Below the pieces are notes generated by a model. The model was not told where the DNA came from. It searched no databases and saw nothing but the letters and a program-made list of their open reading frames with translations. Both the position numbers and the translations under genes were made by a program. This document shows positions 25,158-37,322 of a stretch of DNA of 64,000 nt, piece after piece. Numbering within the stretch: the first letter of the stretch is position 1; every line of letters starts with the position of its first letter. This stretch comes from Raffaelea ambrosiae (Eukaryota; Ascomycota; Sordariomycetes; Ophiostomatales; Ophiostomataceae): positions 2,064,418-2,128,417 of the forward strand of contig PCDI01000004.1 in the NCBI GenBank assembly GCA_002778195.1. The letters are read 5' to 3'.

Positions 25158-28100
25158 TGCGGCAACATTGGCGTCTTGCGATATTGATTGGAATTTGAAA
25201 ACAACAACAACAAAAAACGTGTACAATGTCAGAAACTGCACGGGTGCAAAAGACAAAGCAAAGGGGATGGCCAATCGTGAAACGCACGCCCAGACTTACT
25301 CTGCAGCTAGCAGTGCATTTTCGGTGATAAATAGCCAGAAGCCTTTTGTGCGGTGTTATCTTTACTCGAAAGGTATTACTGACGCACATGGTACCTGCAT
25401 GACAGGGGCCCTTGTCCCTGTTAGATAGATAATTTTGCGACAACGGTCGGTCAAGGAGGAGGGAAGAGACACGATCCTTCCGCCCCCCTCATGCCACAAT
25501 GATTATGTTTCTTTTTCACAACAATAGGGTCTTCCCGGTGGAGGTGTGCCTCTTTTTCTCATACAGCCCACTTTTTCTTTGCTTTTTATTGCCAGGAGGG
25601 GAAAAAATAGCCACGGCTGGGCAAAGCTGCCAAATGCAGGGCGGATGGCGTGCCGGTTTTCCTTTCAGTGTTCAATAATATGGTAAGATACAATACGTAC
25701 ACCGTAACTAGTTGCTCCGTATATTTCTCTCGCATAGTTACGCATGCACCCGCCCCATATTTGTAAGATACAGCAACCCAACCGGGACGGGTAGCAACAT
25801 CGGATGAACTTCAGATGGGGGGACACCCAAGGACTACTGAGTGCCACAGCCAGGTTCTGCTGCGAGATACGGGTTGCGAGTCCTAACTACTGTTTGGCAA
25901 GACGACCACTATCTCGAGACGCAGGGCGCTTTTTTGCCTCCTGCACGCACTCGCGTGAAATTATACCAGGACCAGGGTCACGCTGGGCATGGGTGCTTTT
26001 GACGTGCGCCCAGTGGTATTCTACGCCTCCCTGGAACAGCAAACGGCCAGCCCAGACAGTTGACTAACTAATACGTAGACGGCCCAGACAGGCCCAGCTG
26101 CCCCCTTTCCATTGGACGGGTCGTCTCCCTCCCCAGTGGATGGTGGTTTGAGCCCCCTATCATAGCGCGTTTGGAGGCTCGCCCGCCGTCTCTTTCGCTC
26201 TTACGACCAGGAGGGATCTTGGGAGGGGACTGGTTGCTTTTGTTATTGTTTTTGCCCCTAGCCTCCAGGTGTTTTGTCAGGCCAAAGGGCCAGTGGGCTC
26301 GCGTGCAGGGTCTGGAGGCTATATTATTATTACTGGAAATGAGGTGGGCACCTGCTGCTTCTCCTGGTCAGTGCTACAGTACATAGTGATATCTTATTGC
26401 AGGCCGCGACGACTGCATACTATGCCTCTTCACCAGTATATCCCGCATCGGACAGAAGCTCGGACAAAAACACAGGAGCAAAGCGTTCCTGCCCCCCTGG
26501 CGACGGCGCGGATAGCAGGTGCTCTCTTTCTTACTACGTACGAGTAGTTACAGGGTACAAGTCCCAGCTGGCCCCATCAGCAAACACGCCGAAATGTCTC
26601 GACGCTGTCCATGTCGATCAGTTGCTGGCACCGGCGTCTAGGGGTAGCATACGCCGCTGTTACGAACGTGGGCCACGCGGGTGCCAGCACCGTCAAATGT
26701 AATAGTATCAGTGCGAGAGCATCTGGGAGATAGGATACATGCACTTGTTAGTGGACCACCCACTAGCACACCATGCGAATTCCAACTCCTCCTGAAAGAC
26801 GGCGTCAGCTCCTCGACGACGAGGCAGGGAAACAGGCCTACATACCTTGTACGAGTAGTAGAGAAAGCAGCCGGGCCTGGTTCGACCATGTGGGCCAGGG
26901 CGTTCGGATCCGTCTCATTGGGCTATTTCCGGAGTCAAAAAAAGGAAGAAAATATGGAACAAGATAAAAAAACAACAAAAAAAAGAGACCCAAAATGGAT
27001 ACATGGAAAAAGGGGGAGCAAAAATCGAGGACAGGATGGGGAGAGGGTTCCACGCCCGGTGGGCTAGACCACATCGAAGAAAGAGACCAGGGACAGAGGG
27101 CCATGAAAGCAAGACACAGCCTCGGGTGGTGCTCGAGCGAAGGGAGCGGACGAGAAAATCTGGGTGGGCTGGCGCGGCCAGCTGCCCAATCCGCCTGGGG
27201 CACAATAGGGGTGGAATCAAATCCAGGAACACTGCAGCCCACCCTGGCTAGCCAATCACCGCAGACGAAACCCTATCACTGCGCGAGCTCTCTGGGGTTT
27301 ATTTTCGTTCTTTCCCTTCGATGGCACCGCTGCTGCCCCCCTTTTCTGTTGCCAATTTTGCAAGTTCTGCCTTCTGATTGGTGCGTGCCTGGCCCGTTCC
27401 TGGGAATTTAACGCTAAGCTCGGCCAGGACTAGGATCTTGTCCTTTTGGGGAAAGAGCGAGGGAAAAGTGGACAGGGGGGCCAGGAAAAAGAAGGACCAG
27501 CCCACTGCTGGCGCGCCTTGCACCTTCCTTGGCCTTGGAGCGTGCGTATTGTGTATCTTACGGGGGTCCTCTCTGGCTGTGTGTGCCCTGTGTGGTTCCT
27601 CCGTATTATCGCTCTGGGCCGCTCGCTCTGCCTCCCCTTTCTATGGCTCGGGTGACTTCTGCCTCGTCTAGCCCTCGGCGAGATCTCGCTCCTTCCCTTA
27701 TTCTCGCTCTTGCCATGCAGACGTGACGCTTTCTTTCGTTCTCTCTCCCGTCTCGTCTCTTCTTCACTCCCGTCTCTTCTCCCCTCCTCCTCCTCCTCTC
27801 CCTCCTCACCACCACCAGTCAGTCGTTACTGCCCACGCTCGTTAATCGTGACCCCGTTCACAAGAACGGCCTCGTCGTCCACTCCTTTTTTTTTCATGTT
27901 GCCATTCCTTTGCGTTTTTGTTGCTCTTCCCCAGCCTGCCAGCAGGCGTGCCATTCATTTCGGTGCTGTTTGACCGGCCAGAAAACAGACACTCCCTCGA
28001 CAAACCACTGTGTAATCCGAGACCGTACTTCACGATAATCGCCAGTCGAGTTGAGATCCTTCACGCAACGACCTGCAAAGTCAATACCAGAAGCCACTCG

Positions 28101-28447
28101 GCCGCCTTCTCTTCTCCCTCGCCTTTCTCGCCATATCCCTTGCGGCTCCCAGGCCCGACCACGCCAGCCTCAGACAATATACCGCTTGGGCTGTCTTGAA
28201 CGTTTAATTCCCATCTTACTTTACGACAACCAGCTTCCAGCCGTGTCAGAAGGAATCTATGACGGTGTAATCGACAGCATCTTCATCCCGCCGCTCCCCT
28301 GGACCGTCTGCTTTGTTCCTCTGCCGGTCTCTCTCAATTGCCCTTTGTTCCCCTGCCTCGCATTGGGAACGAGCAGCTTCTGTGTGCAGCATTGGATAAG
28401 AGGGACAAAAAACACACCAACATCCCCCCCTTGTCAAACTCGCCAAC
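25158..28447. other. 3.3-kb intergenic region
   Basis: Left part is the helicase 3' flank. The right part, from about 27700, is strongly pyrimidine-rich, with CTCCTC runs and CACCACCACCAG, and looks like the promoter and leader of the gene at 28448. Short open frames here show no recognisable domain. No RNA gene was found. Confidence 0.5.
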
Positions 28448-30950
28448 ATGCCTGTTGCTCGCGGATCCTTTGCGGGTGGTTACCGCCTCGGCCCCCGTGT
28501 CCCGGGACCGGTGAAAGACCTCCCAACCCGCATTGCCGATCTGGATCTTCCCAGCCGCGTCTTTCGCCGTTCGTCGTCGACCTGCACGTCCACCGACGCC
28601 AATCTTTGCGAGAAGCCCGCTGCTGCCAACTCCAATGTAACAACCATTGTTGTCGCCATTATGTGAGTCCGAAACCCTGCACGGGTCGCTGTGCTCTGGC
28701 CGACTCTTTCTAACACCCCTACCAGTATTCCGATTGCCGTGCTCTGCATCGTTTTGATCTACCTACACAGACGGAACGTCGCGAAATTGAGACGTGAAGA
28801 TGCTATGGACCCGCACAAGTCTCTCGATTTCGGTCTGGCCATGGACCCGACGCAGTCGGCGAAGAACAAGCGCAAGAGCCGGCTCCGTGGCGGCGCTGCC
28901 GAGAAAGAGACCATGGGCGCCAACGGCTCCGCCACACGCCCGCGTCAGCTCTCCATGGACATGAACCTGTCGAGCCCGTACCTTCTTCCGCCTGAGCTGC
29001 AGAGCTCTCGCGAATCGCTTCACTCCTTGGCCCGGACCCTACACCAGAACGAGGATCCCTACCGTCCCGTGACCCAGTACACAACCAGCGACATCGGCTC
29101 TCTTCGCTCGTTCCGCCGGGACACCCGCGAGGGATCGTCTATCTACACCGGCTCTGCCTCGAGCATGGCGGACGACGGTAGCGGTGTTCCTCGCTCGGGC
29201 AATTCCACTGGTCGCCTCGCTCCTCCTCAGAAGTCCCGCCATCTGTCGTCGAACAATTCTTCCCAGTCCAAGTCCCCTGCTCCCCCGCCATACCCCGATG
29301 AAAAGAACCCCAGCAACCCGTTCAACATGCCTGCCATGCCCGCACCCACCAAGGAATCTTTCATTCTGGAGCCCTTCAGCGCCGTGGTTGAAGACATGGG
29401 TGACACCAAAACTGGCACCGCAGTTACCACGTCTGATGTCCAGGTTCCCGCTCCCACCGCCAGAATTCCCCGCAAGGGTGTTGCTCCTGCACCTCCTCCG
29501 TCCAGAATGCCCGAGCCTGCAGCCGCTCAGGCCATCAGCCACCGCTCCGTGTCGGAGGCTGGTACTGTTGAGGAGCCTTTCATCTACGACAGCCCCGGTA
29601 CTCTGAGCAAAGACGCCGCGTCCCCCTCTGGTGACACTGGCTCTTCCACGTTCCCCATGCCTCCTCGGGGTGCCTCGCTTTCTGGCGAGTTTCCTGCGCG
29701 CCGGTCGTCTGCTGCCAGTGGCCCGTTGGCTTCTGCTGCGGCTACGGCTGCTGCTGTGGCGCCGATCGTTGAGGACCCCAACGAGCACTACGACAATGCA
29801 CAGGAAGACGAGCGTGGCCGGTCGACCCAGAGACGCCCTTCGTCCGAGTACCCACAAGAGAATTCTCAGGCTCCTACTCTGCCGCTTCCGGAGTTCGACA
29901 CGAGACGTCTGTCTGCTGGCTTCCGGCCTCTGCCCCCAGATGAGTTATTGGACTCGGAAGACCCCGAGACCCGTGCCAACCGCATCCGTTCCTTCTACAA
30001 GGAGTACTTTGATGATCGGAAGCCCGACATGGCCGAGTACAACCGGAACTTCCCCCCACAGGGCGTCCCGGCGCAATACCGTGGCGACCAGAATGGAGGT
30101 GGCGACCAGTACTATGAGGACTACGACCCTGCATATGCGGGCAGCAGTCCTTACATTGACACACGTTCCAATGCTTTTGTGATGCCATACGCGCAGCCGG
30201 TGTCCAGACGCGCCATGACCCCGCCGCCGTCGGGCTCACGCTTCCCAGGCCCTCGCCCCCATGGCGGTCCTCGCAACTTCCATGGTTCCTTGGGCGGCCC
30301 GGGTCCCTTCCGCCCTGGCTCATCCAACTCGGGTCCTCGCCCCGGCTCGTCCATGTCGAACCAGTATGGACGTCCTTCCTCGAACATGTCTGGCCGCTAC
30401 GGCGCTGGTCCTCGCCGGCCCCTCCCACCGCCGATGGATCTGACCACACTGCCAACGCCATCCAAGCTGAAGGACGACACGCTCGCCCTGCTGACAGTGA
30501 CTGATTTTGCACCGCCGCCGACGTTTAAGGATCAGGCGGCGGGTCGGTCTCAGAGTCCTCTTGGCGAGCGGAAACCCTACCAAATGACGCTCCCTGTCAG
30601 CTCACCTCTTGTGTCTTCGTTTGACGAAATACCAGCTTTGCCAAGCCCGTACGTATTTTCCCCTTTCCATCTTCAGACTCAATTCTGTCTAACCAAACCA
30701 ATCTAGTCATCTTCTCCGCAAGTCGAGCACGTTCACCTCCCTGGACTTTGCACCGCCTCGGCGGTTCAAGGATAACGACACCATGAGTGACGCTGGTAGC
30801 ATCAGGAGTAATCGCTCCGGCATCTCGGCAATGAACCAGGCTGCTATCCGTGGCGGTGCTGGCCGGGTCAGCAGACTTCCAGGTGACTCTGTGTTTACAC
30901 AGGCCGTCCAGATGGAGCAGCTGAAGCCGCAATGGGGAATGCGTCCCTAA
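28448..30950 (+). CDS. Single-pass membrane protein with long Pro/Ser-rich cytoplasmic tail, function unknown
   Basis: I do not recognise a named family. Three exons, 28448-28662, 28726-30648 and 30707-30950, give 793 aa. The N-terminal 64 residues contain two Cys (CTSTDANLCEKP) and a possible N-glycosylation site (NVT). A membrane segment, IVVAIIIPIAVLCIVLIYL, spans about residues 67-85 and is followed by HRRNVAKLRRED, so an N-out/C-in topology without a cleaved signal peptide is likely. The cytoplasmic part of about 700 residues starts MDPHKSLDFGLAMD and continues as low-complexity Ser/Pro/Arg sequence. It holds a motif near SDIGSLRSFRRDTREGSS, a short folded-looking stretch ETRANRIRSFYKEYFDD, a Gly/Pro/Arg/Ser-rich region, and repeats of an STFTSLDFAPPRRFKD type near the end. 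It may be a cell-surface or signalling scaffold, but that is inference only. Confidence 0.8.
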
Positions 30951-32288
30951 ACGATAATCACCTCGTCCCCATCGACCACCTCGGGGCGGTGACAAAGCTC
31001 CCCATGTCTCCTGTCATTTCCGCTTCAAGCTTTTTTTTGGATACGCCGCTGTAGAGTTCTGGTGGCCACAGGAGTTGGCTCTGGTTTCCCACGGTTTCCT
31101 CTTGTGGCCTACCAAGAACAAAGGAGCGACTTTGTCCTACAGCGAAACGATTTGGCTAATTTTGCATCAATGCCGGCGTTGGGTCCTGACGACCACGAGT
31201 CAATGAGAAAGTTCTCCAGAATGTGGACTTTTTTGTTATTTTTTGTGCTTGTTCGGGTTGTCTTTCGATTCTTGCTTTCCGCTTCTTGCTGCCTTGCTTT
31301 TCTTCTCCTCTTTTAAAGTACACTGCTATTATTTATCGGAACATGGTATGTACCGGTTAAGCATGCGCATGGGAGTGGCTGTCCGTCTATGGCCCAACCC
31401 ACGCATGACGGATGTTGCATATAGATGGGGGTGTTTGGCTGGCTATTTTTTTTTGTCTTATTTCATCCATGCCTTTGTGTTATATTATGGGCTGTACAAC
31501 TTTCAGAGCCTAGGAACAAATGAAAAAATAATCACTGTCAAAAACATGGATGCAATATTGCGTCTCTTGAATTCTGGGCATACCAAAAAGCTCTAACTAA
31601 TACTGAGAAAGGCGCTGATTGGTTTGCTGCCACAGCCCTCCCACCAACATCTTCTTTCTAGTTGCTCGGAGATTGGTGCCATAGCTACACCGTAGACCCT
31701 TCGCCCACGGCGCGGGATGCTGACCGTTGTTTTCTTTTCTTGGTCGGGATTGCTCGGTTCTATCGGTTGCTGCCCGGTGTGGGTGTGTGTTGTCAGGCGC
31801 TTCCCACCCTTCTTTCTTACGGATATAATCCGATGGAGGGCGAGATGGCCACCTGTCTACGCACATGCACTACGCCCACTACACAAAGACACCGCCGCCG
31901 CCGCCGTGGAAGCAAACATAGCTAGAGGCTATTCTTGGAAACACGGACTCGACCGAGCGAGCCTGTGTCGATTTTAGCAGCGAGTGGATTGGGGAAAAGG
32001 ACGACAAAGAAGAAAATAACGATTAGTAGCCCAGCTAGCAACACCTCGGAGCCAATGGGATGTGCGTCCATGCCACCTAAAAGCTGCCACAGCCACTCAT
32101 GGCCGCTGCAAATGCAGCTTTCTCTTTGTGCGAACAAAAAACCCCAAACGGGCGGTTGGGGAATGGACAGACATGCACGCTGCAATGGGAAGCTGGTCTC
32201 GGCTGTGCGTGCGACTACGGCGGCAGGCGTGCGAGCGTCTCTGGTCCGGTGAGAACTTCTTTTCTCGGTCTTGTGTTGGTTGACTATC

Positions 32289-32313
32289 GGGGTTGGTTGG
32301 TTGGTTGGTTGGT
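32289..32313. repeat. (GGTT)n tetranucleotide repeat
   Basis: About six tandem GGTT units in gene-free DNA. Confidence 0.75.
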
Positions 32314-33609
32314 TAGTCCGTGGCATGGTCCCTGGTATTTTCCAGTGTTTAATGTTAATAAGTCACAGTGGATACTGTCTCTTTGTGCTTTTGAGGAGTG
32401 AAAAGAGACGGTATTAATATCTGCCGCAACCAGCAGAAGAGGACCAGCTAAGAGCAATGGCCACGTGAGAAGCAAGGAGACAGTTCCAAGAAGACAGCCC
32501 ATTTAGTTTTTACACCTAGAAGGCCTCGGGGTGGACATTGTCTTGAACAAGGGTGGAAGTACCCAGCAGGGCGACGTCATGGACTTTCTCGAAGAAAGGC
32601 ACCGAGTGCCAAAAAAAGGCACAGCAGGGCGAAAGACTGAAAGACAGAAAGACAGAAGACAGGGGCATGTGAAAGTGATGCAAGGTACTATGTACTCGAA
32701 AAGCGACATCGCTGAGGCTCTTCAGTAGCATTTTACGACGTGCATGCGGAACATGCCATTTGTGAGAAGTTGTCCTACGGGCTTTCCTCGCCAATTGCCA
32801 CATGACAAAGAAGCAGGTGACAGTGACCACCAGAGCAGACAGCATTGGGTGTTCTGCTGCAGGCAAGCACATCTTACATGCACTCAAATACTATCTCCTT
32901 CTGGCCACCAGTCTGACCAACCTGTATGCAGGCTTCTGCAGGCTTGCCTGCAGGCAACTGCAACACAGCGGCGATGCTGTGCGCCGAATTGGATGATCGT
33001 TCGGTTCGTCGGATTGTGCTCTAAGTATCCTGTGCAAAAAACCATGCAACTTACTGTGTTTTTCTTCTTCTTTTTGGGTCTTCCTCACTTTCATTTGTGC
33101 TTTCTTTTTCCTGGCTGGGCTGCCACGCACGCACACAACGCAAGATCAGAAGATGTCCGGCCTATGTCTCCCCCTTTCCCCCCTGTTTTGATCAATATTC
33201 CTGCCTGTGTGGTTTTGCTTGTCTCATTATGTATCCTTCAGATTCCTTCAGATCTCCCAAACCCTCTCACATTGTTTGTTTACTTGTTTATTGTTGTTGT
33301 TGTTGTTTGCTTCACGTTCTTCTTCTACTATGTACGAGTACTACTCTTACTCATTCTCAACGTCCCTCCCAGCCCAGGGAGAACTAGAATGACTAGAATG
33401 GTTTCACTCACCTGTCCTGCCCGTCCAAAGCCCCTCCCCCTGTCTTGCGAGCTGGACCTGTTTTTGGGGCAGCGCTAAAAAAAATCGAGGAATTGTTTAA
33501 ATGGCCCCAATTTTGCCAGGTTCTTTTCGTGTTTGTGGTGGTGGGTGGTCCAAAATAGGTGACGTCCTCGCTGTCACCCCCTTTTTTTTTTCTGCGTTCT
33601 CCTCGGTGA

Positions 33610-33660
33610 CATTCGCCTGGCACTCGTCTGCACTCGCCTCGCCTGCACCCGTCTGGCATT
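33610..33660. repeat. CACTCGTCTG-type imperfect minisatellite
   Basis: Four to five imperfect copies of a 10-11-bp unit (ATTCGCCTGG, CACTCGTCTG, CACTCGCCTC, CACCCGTCTGG) in gene-free DNA. Confidence 0.55.
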
Positions 33661-34483
33661 TTTTTTTTCGGGCGGCTCCAGGTCGGAGCCGGTTTCACCG
33701 GACTCTTGTTTCTCGCTCGTTTCCCTCGTTCCCGTGCGCTATTTTGCCGGGCTTCTGTGGCCTACCACAGACGGTGTTTCTTCGCAAAAGAGTTTTCGTA
33801 GTGGCGAGACTCTTGTGTGTCCGGCGAGGTCTCAGATCCGTTTCTTCGGTGAAATGAGGGCGACCAGAAACTCCAGCGGATGGCATCCCTTAGATAGACG
33901 CCATTCCTGCCACTCAGCTGAGACAACCGCGCCTGTATCGTAGGCAGCTAACTAGCTAGTTCATAGCTATTGCGAAATAACGTTGGACAACAAATAACAA
34001 CGACAACAACAAACAACAACTGCCGTAGGCAGCGAGGCACCTGCCCGTCTGAGAGACAGCTAGATTCTCGACGGCCTTTGCTGCATATCCGCACAGCTGA
34101 TGTTGGTCTGTTTATCTGGCATATGAAAAATGCCCTCCTCTACTACTACTATATGTATGTACTTGTACACAGCACACACATCCTGCTTGTCTCTAGCTTG
34201 AGGGGGCTTGGCTGCTAGCCGTAGCAGCGGTGGAGCCGCGTGCTGGAGAAACGTGAGCAAGAAAAGGAAAAATAAGAGAGAGAGGCCCGGTGGTGTGAAC
34301 AAGAAAGGGAAGGAGGGTGGCAGCACTAGGACGCCGTCGCGCAGGCGTGCAAAGTACCCTGGCCGCGCAGATTGGCCATCGGGGGTACCTTTTGCTTTTT
34401 CTGGCCTGCTTTTCGCCTGCAATTATTGCTTGGCACTGATGCCAGCTGCACAATACAAAAGTAATATTATTACAAAGTGAGGT

Positions 34484-34502
34484 GGGGGGGGGGGGGGGGG
34501 GG
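34484..34502. repeat. G19 homopolymer
   Basis: A run of about 19 guanines that marks the left edge of the pyrimidine-rich presumed leader. The exact length may be unreliable in sequencing. Confidence 0.75.
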
Positions 34503-35256
34503 AGCAGCAGTGTGGGCAAGTCCAGTCGCGCTATCCGGGTCTATCGCTCCTTCTCTTTTATCTCGTATTACCCTCGTCTGGCTTTCCCAGTCTGCTGCCG
34601 GGAATCCTGTCTGTGCCTTGGCCGGCCTGCGCCTTCCACTTTTTCTCACACTCTCTCACGCGGTGCTTGCTCCTCCCCTTTCTCTTTTCTCCTCCCCGTC
34701 CCAACCCAAACTCTTTCCCGTCCATCTCATCACGAGAGCGCCGACACGAATCCAACAAAGCCTCTCCTTCGGCTTTCTAATCCATCTCTCCACTTTCTCT
34801 TTCGTTTGACGATCTTTCTTCTTTCTGCTCTCTTAATTCTTACGAGCGTTTTTATTTTCTTTCTGTGTTTTGGCATCTGGACGCTTAATGCTACTCTCCA
34901 AGTAACATCGCTCCTTTTTTTGGCCTTACCTTTTCTACTTGTTTTAATTTTCTCTTCGCCCATTTCCCCAGGAAAAAAACATAATATCGTCGAATAAGTC
35001 ACGGCACAGCACGAACCAAGAATCGGAATCTCAAGAAAACCGAGAGGCAAAAGACATCGCCCCCCTCGGCTTGCCACCTGCCCTCATATTGATACCGTAC
35101 CTGGACATAAACATTGGCAGCAGCCATAACACACAGCATCTCGCTCAGCTCACGCTCCTTTTCAGCTCTAGCTTTCGAGGCAAGCATCAACCACATTCCG
35201 TGCGTGGGCGTGTGTGAGACTGGGAGAGCCAGCGTGTCTTGTGAAGTCTGGAAGTC

Positions 35257-35284
35257 GGGAAAAGGGAAAAGGGAAAAGGGAAAA
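35257..35284. repeat. (GGGAAAA)4 tandem repeat
   Basis: Four tandem copies of a 7-bp GGGAAAA unit. Confidence 0.75.
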
Positions 35285-36770
35285 CGCAATTGTGCTGGGA
35301 CTTGTAACGCCGCGACGCACGGTACCAAACAAGAGAATTTATCGTGCAGCTGTCGTCACTCATTCCCCTCCCCTCCGGACCGCGTCACCGAGTTCACGTA
35401 CCCACCATCGCGTACTCTACTCGTCGGCATCACTTTTAATCCACCTCGCTATTTGTCGGACCCCATCGTCTGTCAATTGTCACGAACATAGCCTGCGGAC
35501 TCCCACGGCTGTAAAGGATCAGATATAAGCCAAGCAAGCTTTCGCGAGAACGCTTTGTCGACTGCCATTTGCCCTTGTGCTGTGTGCCAGCTCGACGGAA
35601 CCGCCATCCTTGGACTGGCCCCCCTCCCCCCCTGCATCGCTGTGTCACCATCGGCGGGAATCTCAACCTTGCACATTGCAAGCACCCGACGAACCGGCCC
35701 CCATCTGTTCCAGACGCAACGACCCGAAGCTGTCGAACGTCAAAAAGAACATCCGCCGACATCAGGCACCGCCAGGCACCATCAACCATCATCGCAGATC
35801 CGTCTGATCCCCGCAAGCCAAGAGGGCTCTTGCAAGTGAGCAGCACGGTCCGTCTTCTGTTCTCCACTGCTTGGTTCCGCTTGGACCGAACAACGCCTCG
35901 TACCTGGTGTTATCGTGAGCTATTCACCCGCACGGGAAAAATAAAGAAAGCGGGCAGCAGCCTCGACTTGGCCACGAGACGCTCGTGATTGGCCTCCACC
36001 CCAAGGCCAATTTAACGGCAGATACCACTCCTCGCCAGCCCAGTGACGGGCACAGACCAAGCCAGACAGGGCCGAGAGACCACCATTCCACCCCTGCCCG
36101 CCAGTTGAGCCTTTTGCCAAGCCGCTCTGGTCTCCAGATAGAAGACGACGCCACAGACGACCCAGCGCACTCGTTCGAGAAACCAGCAAGCGTAGCAGCC
36201 AGGAGGAAAAAAAAACAGGAGAAAACACGCGAGAGTCCCATTTATCCCGACGCCTTCGCTGCCTGGACCCTCTCTCGCTTGTTCTTCTCTTCTCTCTTTC
36301 CTCCCCAGAGGCATCACCGCTTGTGTTTCTTCGCTTCCCCTGCCCAAGCACTTTTTTATTTATTTCTGGAACTGTGAGACGCGCACCGATCGCGCGCTCT
36401 TCTTGTGTCTCCCAGCTCTTCTTCGTAAAGGCGCCTTTGCTTTTGTTTCGGCCTTTTTGCCCTATTTTTGTCTGTCCACCCCCGACTGCTGCAGGCCTCC
36501 TGGCCACATTTTCGGGTCTCGCACTCCGCCACACCCCTACCCACCCCTGTGTTTGGTGTTCTGTTTGGTGTTCACCACAGAAACGAGTAGCCCACAGCCA
36601 CTCGTTCAAACACTGCGTCGTTGTCTCCGACGCTGTCAACCCCCCTTCCTCCTACCTGCGCCCGTCCTCCGCCGTTCGACGTTGCTCTGTTTAGAGCCTC
36701 TCGATTCTCGCAGACCTCTGTCCTTTCTAGATCTCGACTCCGTTTCCGACCCAACGATCTAGTTCACAGG

Positions 36771-37287
36771 GTAAGTAGCGCCTCACCGGGCTCCGTCCTC
36801 GTCCTCTCATCCTTTCCCGTCGTGGAAGCGGCCCAGACAGCGGGCCAAGGCGTGCGATCAAACGAACCGGAATGGCCTTCGTTTGCGTCCTCCGCCTGGC
36901 CCGTCGGCTTGGCTGTTTCTCCCCTCATGACGCCGCTTATGTTTCTGGTTTTATGGCCTCTTCGGGTCTTGTCCTTGGCCTGGCTGTGTTCTGTGGCTCT
37001 CGAGGCAAGATGCGCTGGGCCGTTGGTCTTCGTGCGGCGTCTTCCCACCACCCTCTCACAAACTCTCACTCCTGCCTGTTGTGTTCGTGTTGCTTTTCAG
37101 CCCACTCCTTCCTTGTCGTTTTCTTCTCTGTGTTCTCCGTGTTTTCTGTATTCTCTGATACCCGCACCATGATATTTCTTGCATTGACCTTTGTGGCATA
37201 ACTGCTCTCCCGTCCCGTCTTCTTCTCATATCAACCCCTGCCATGTTGCAACCAGCACAATCGCTAACATGACATTTGACTCCTACA
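36771..37287 (+). other. Probable 5'UTR intron of the Mid2-like gene
   Basis: A strong donor (GTAAGT after CACAGG) at 36771 and an acceptor (CCTACAG) ending at 37287 are preceded by a branch-like GCTAAC at about 37262-37267. The acceptor lies 35 nt before the ATG at 37323, so the 517-nt intron would be entirely in the leader. Evidence is consensus only. Confidence 0.6.
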
Positions 37288-37322
37288 GGTCTGTTAGGCG
37301 GTTGAAGTTCAGAGACTTCACC

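Larger units (their letters stand above)
30951..37322. other. 6.4-kb gene-poor region with leader of the Mid2-like gene
   Basis: No protein gene is supported. The first few hundred bases are the 3' flank of the gene ending at 30950. From about 34500 rightward the plus strand becomes pyrimidine-rich and resembles a long transcribed leader. An intron with good consensus lies at 36771-37287. Simple repeats occur at 32289-32313, 33610-33660, 34484-34502 and 35257-35284. Several short upstream open frames with ATG lie in the presumed leader. Confidence 0.5.

Noticed and set aside
23925..25274. 449-codon minus-strand frame opposite the helicase
   Set aside because: Antisense shadow of a gene with all DEAH helicase motifs; no domain of its own.
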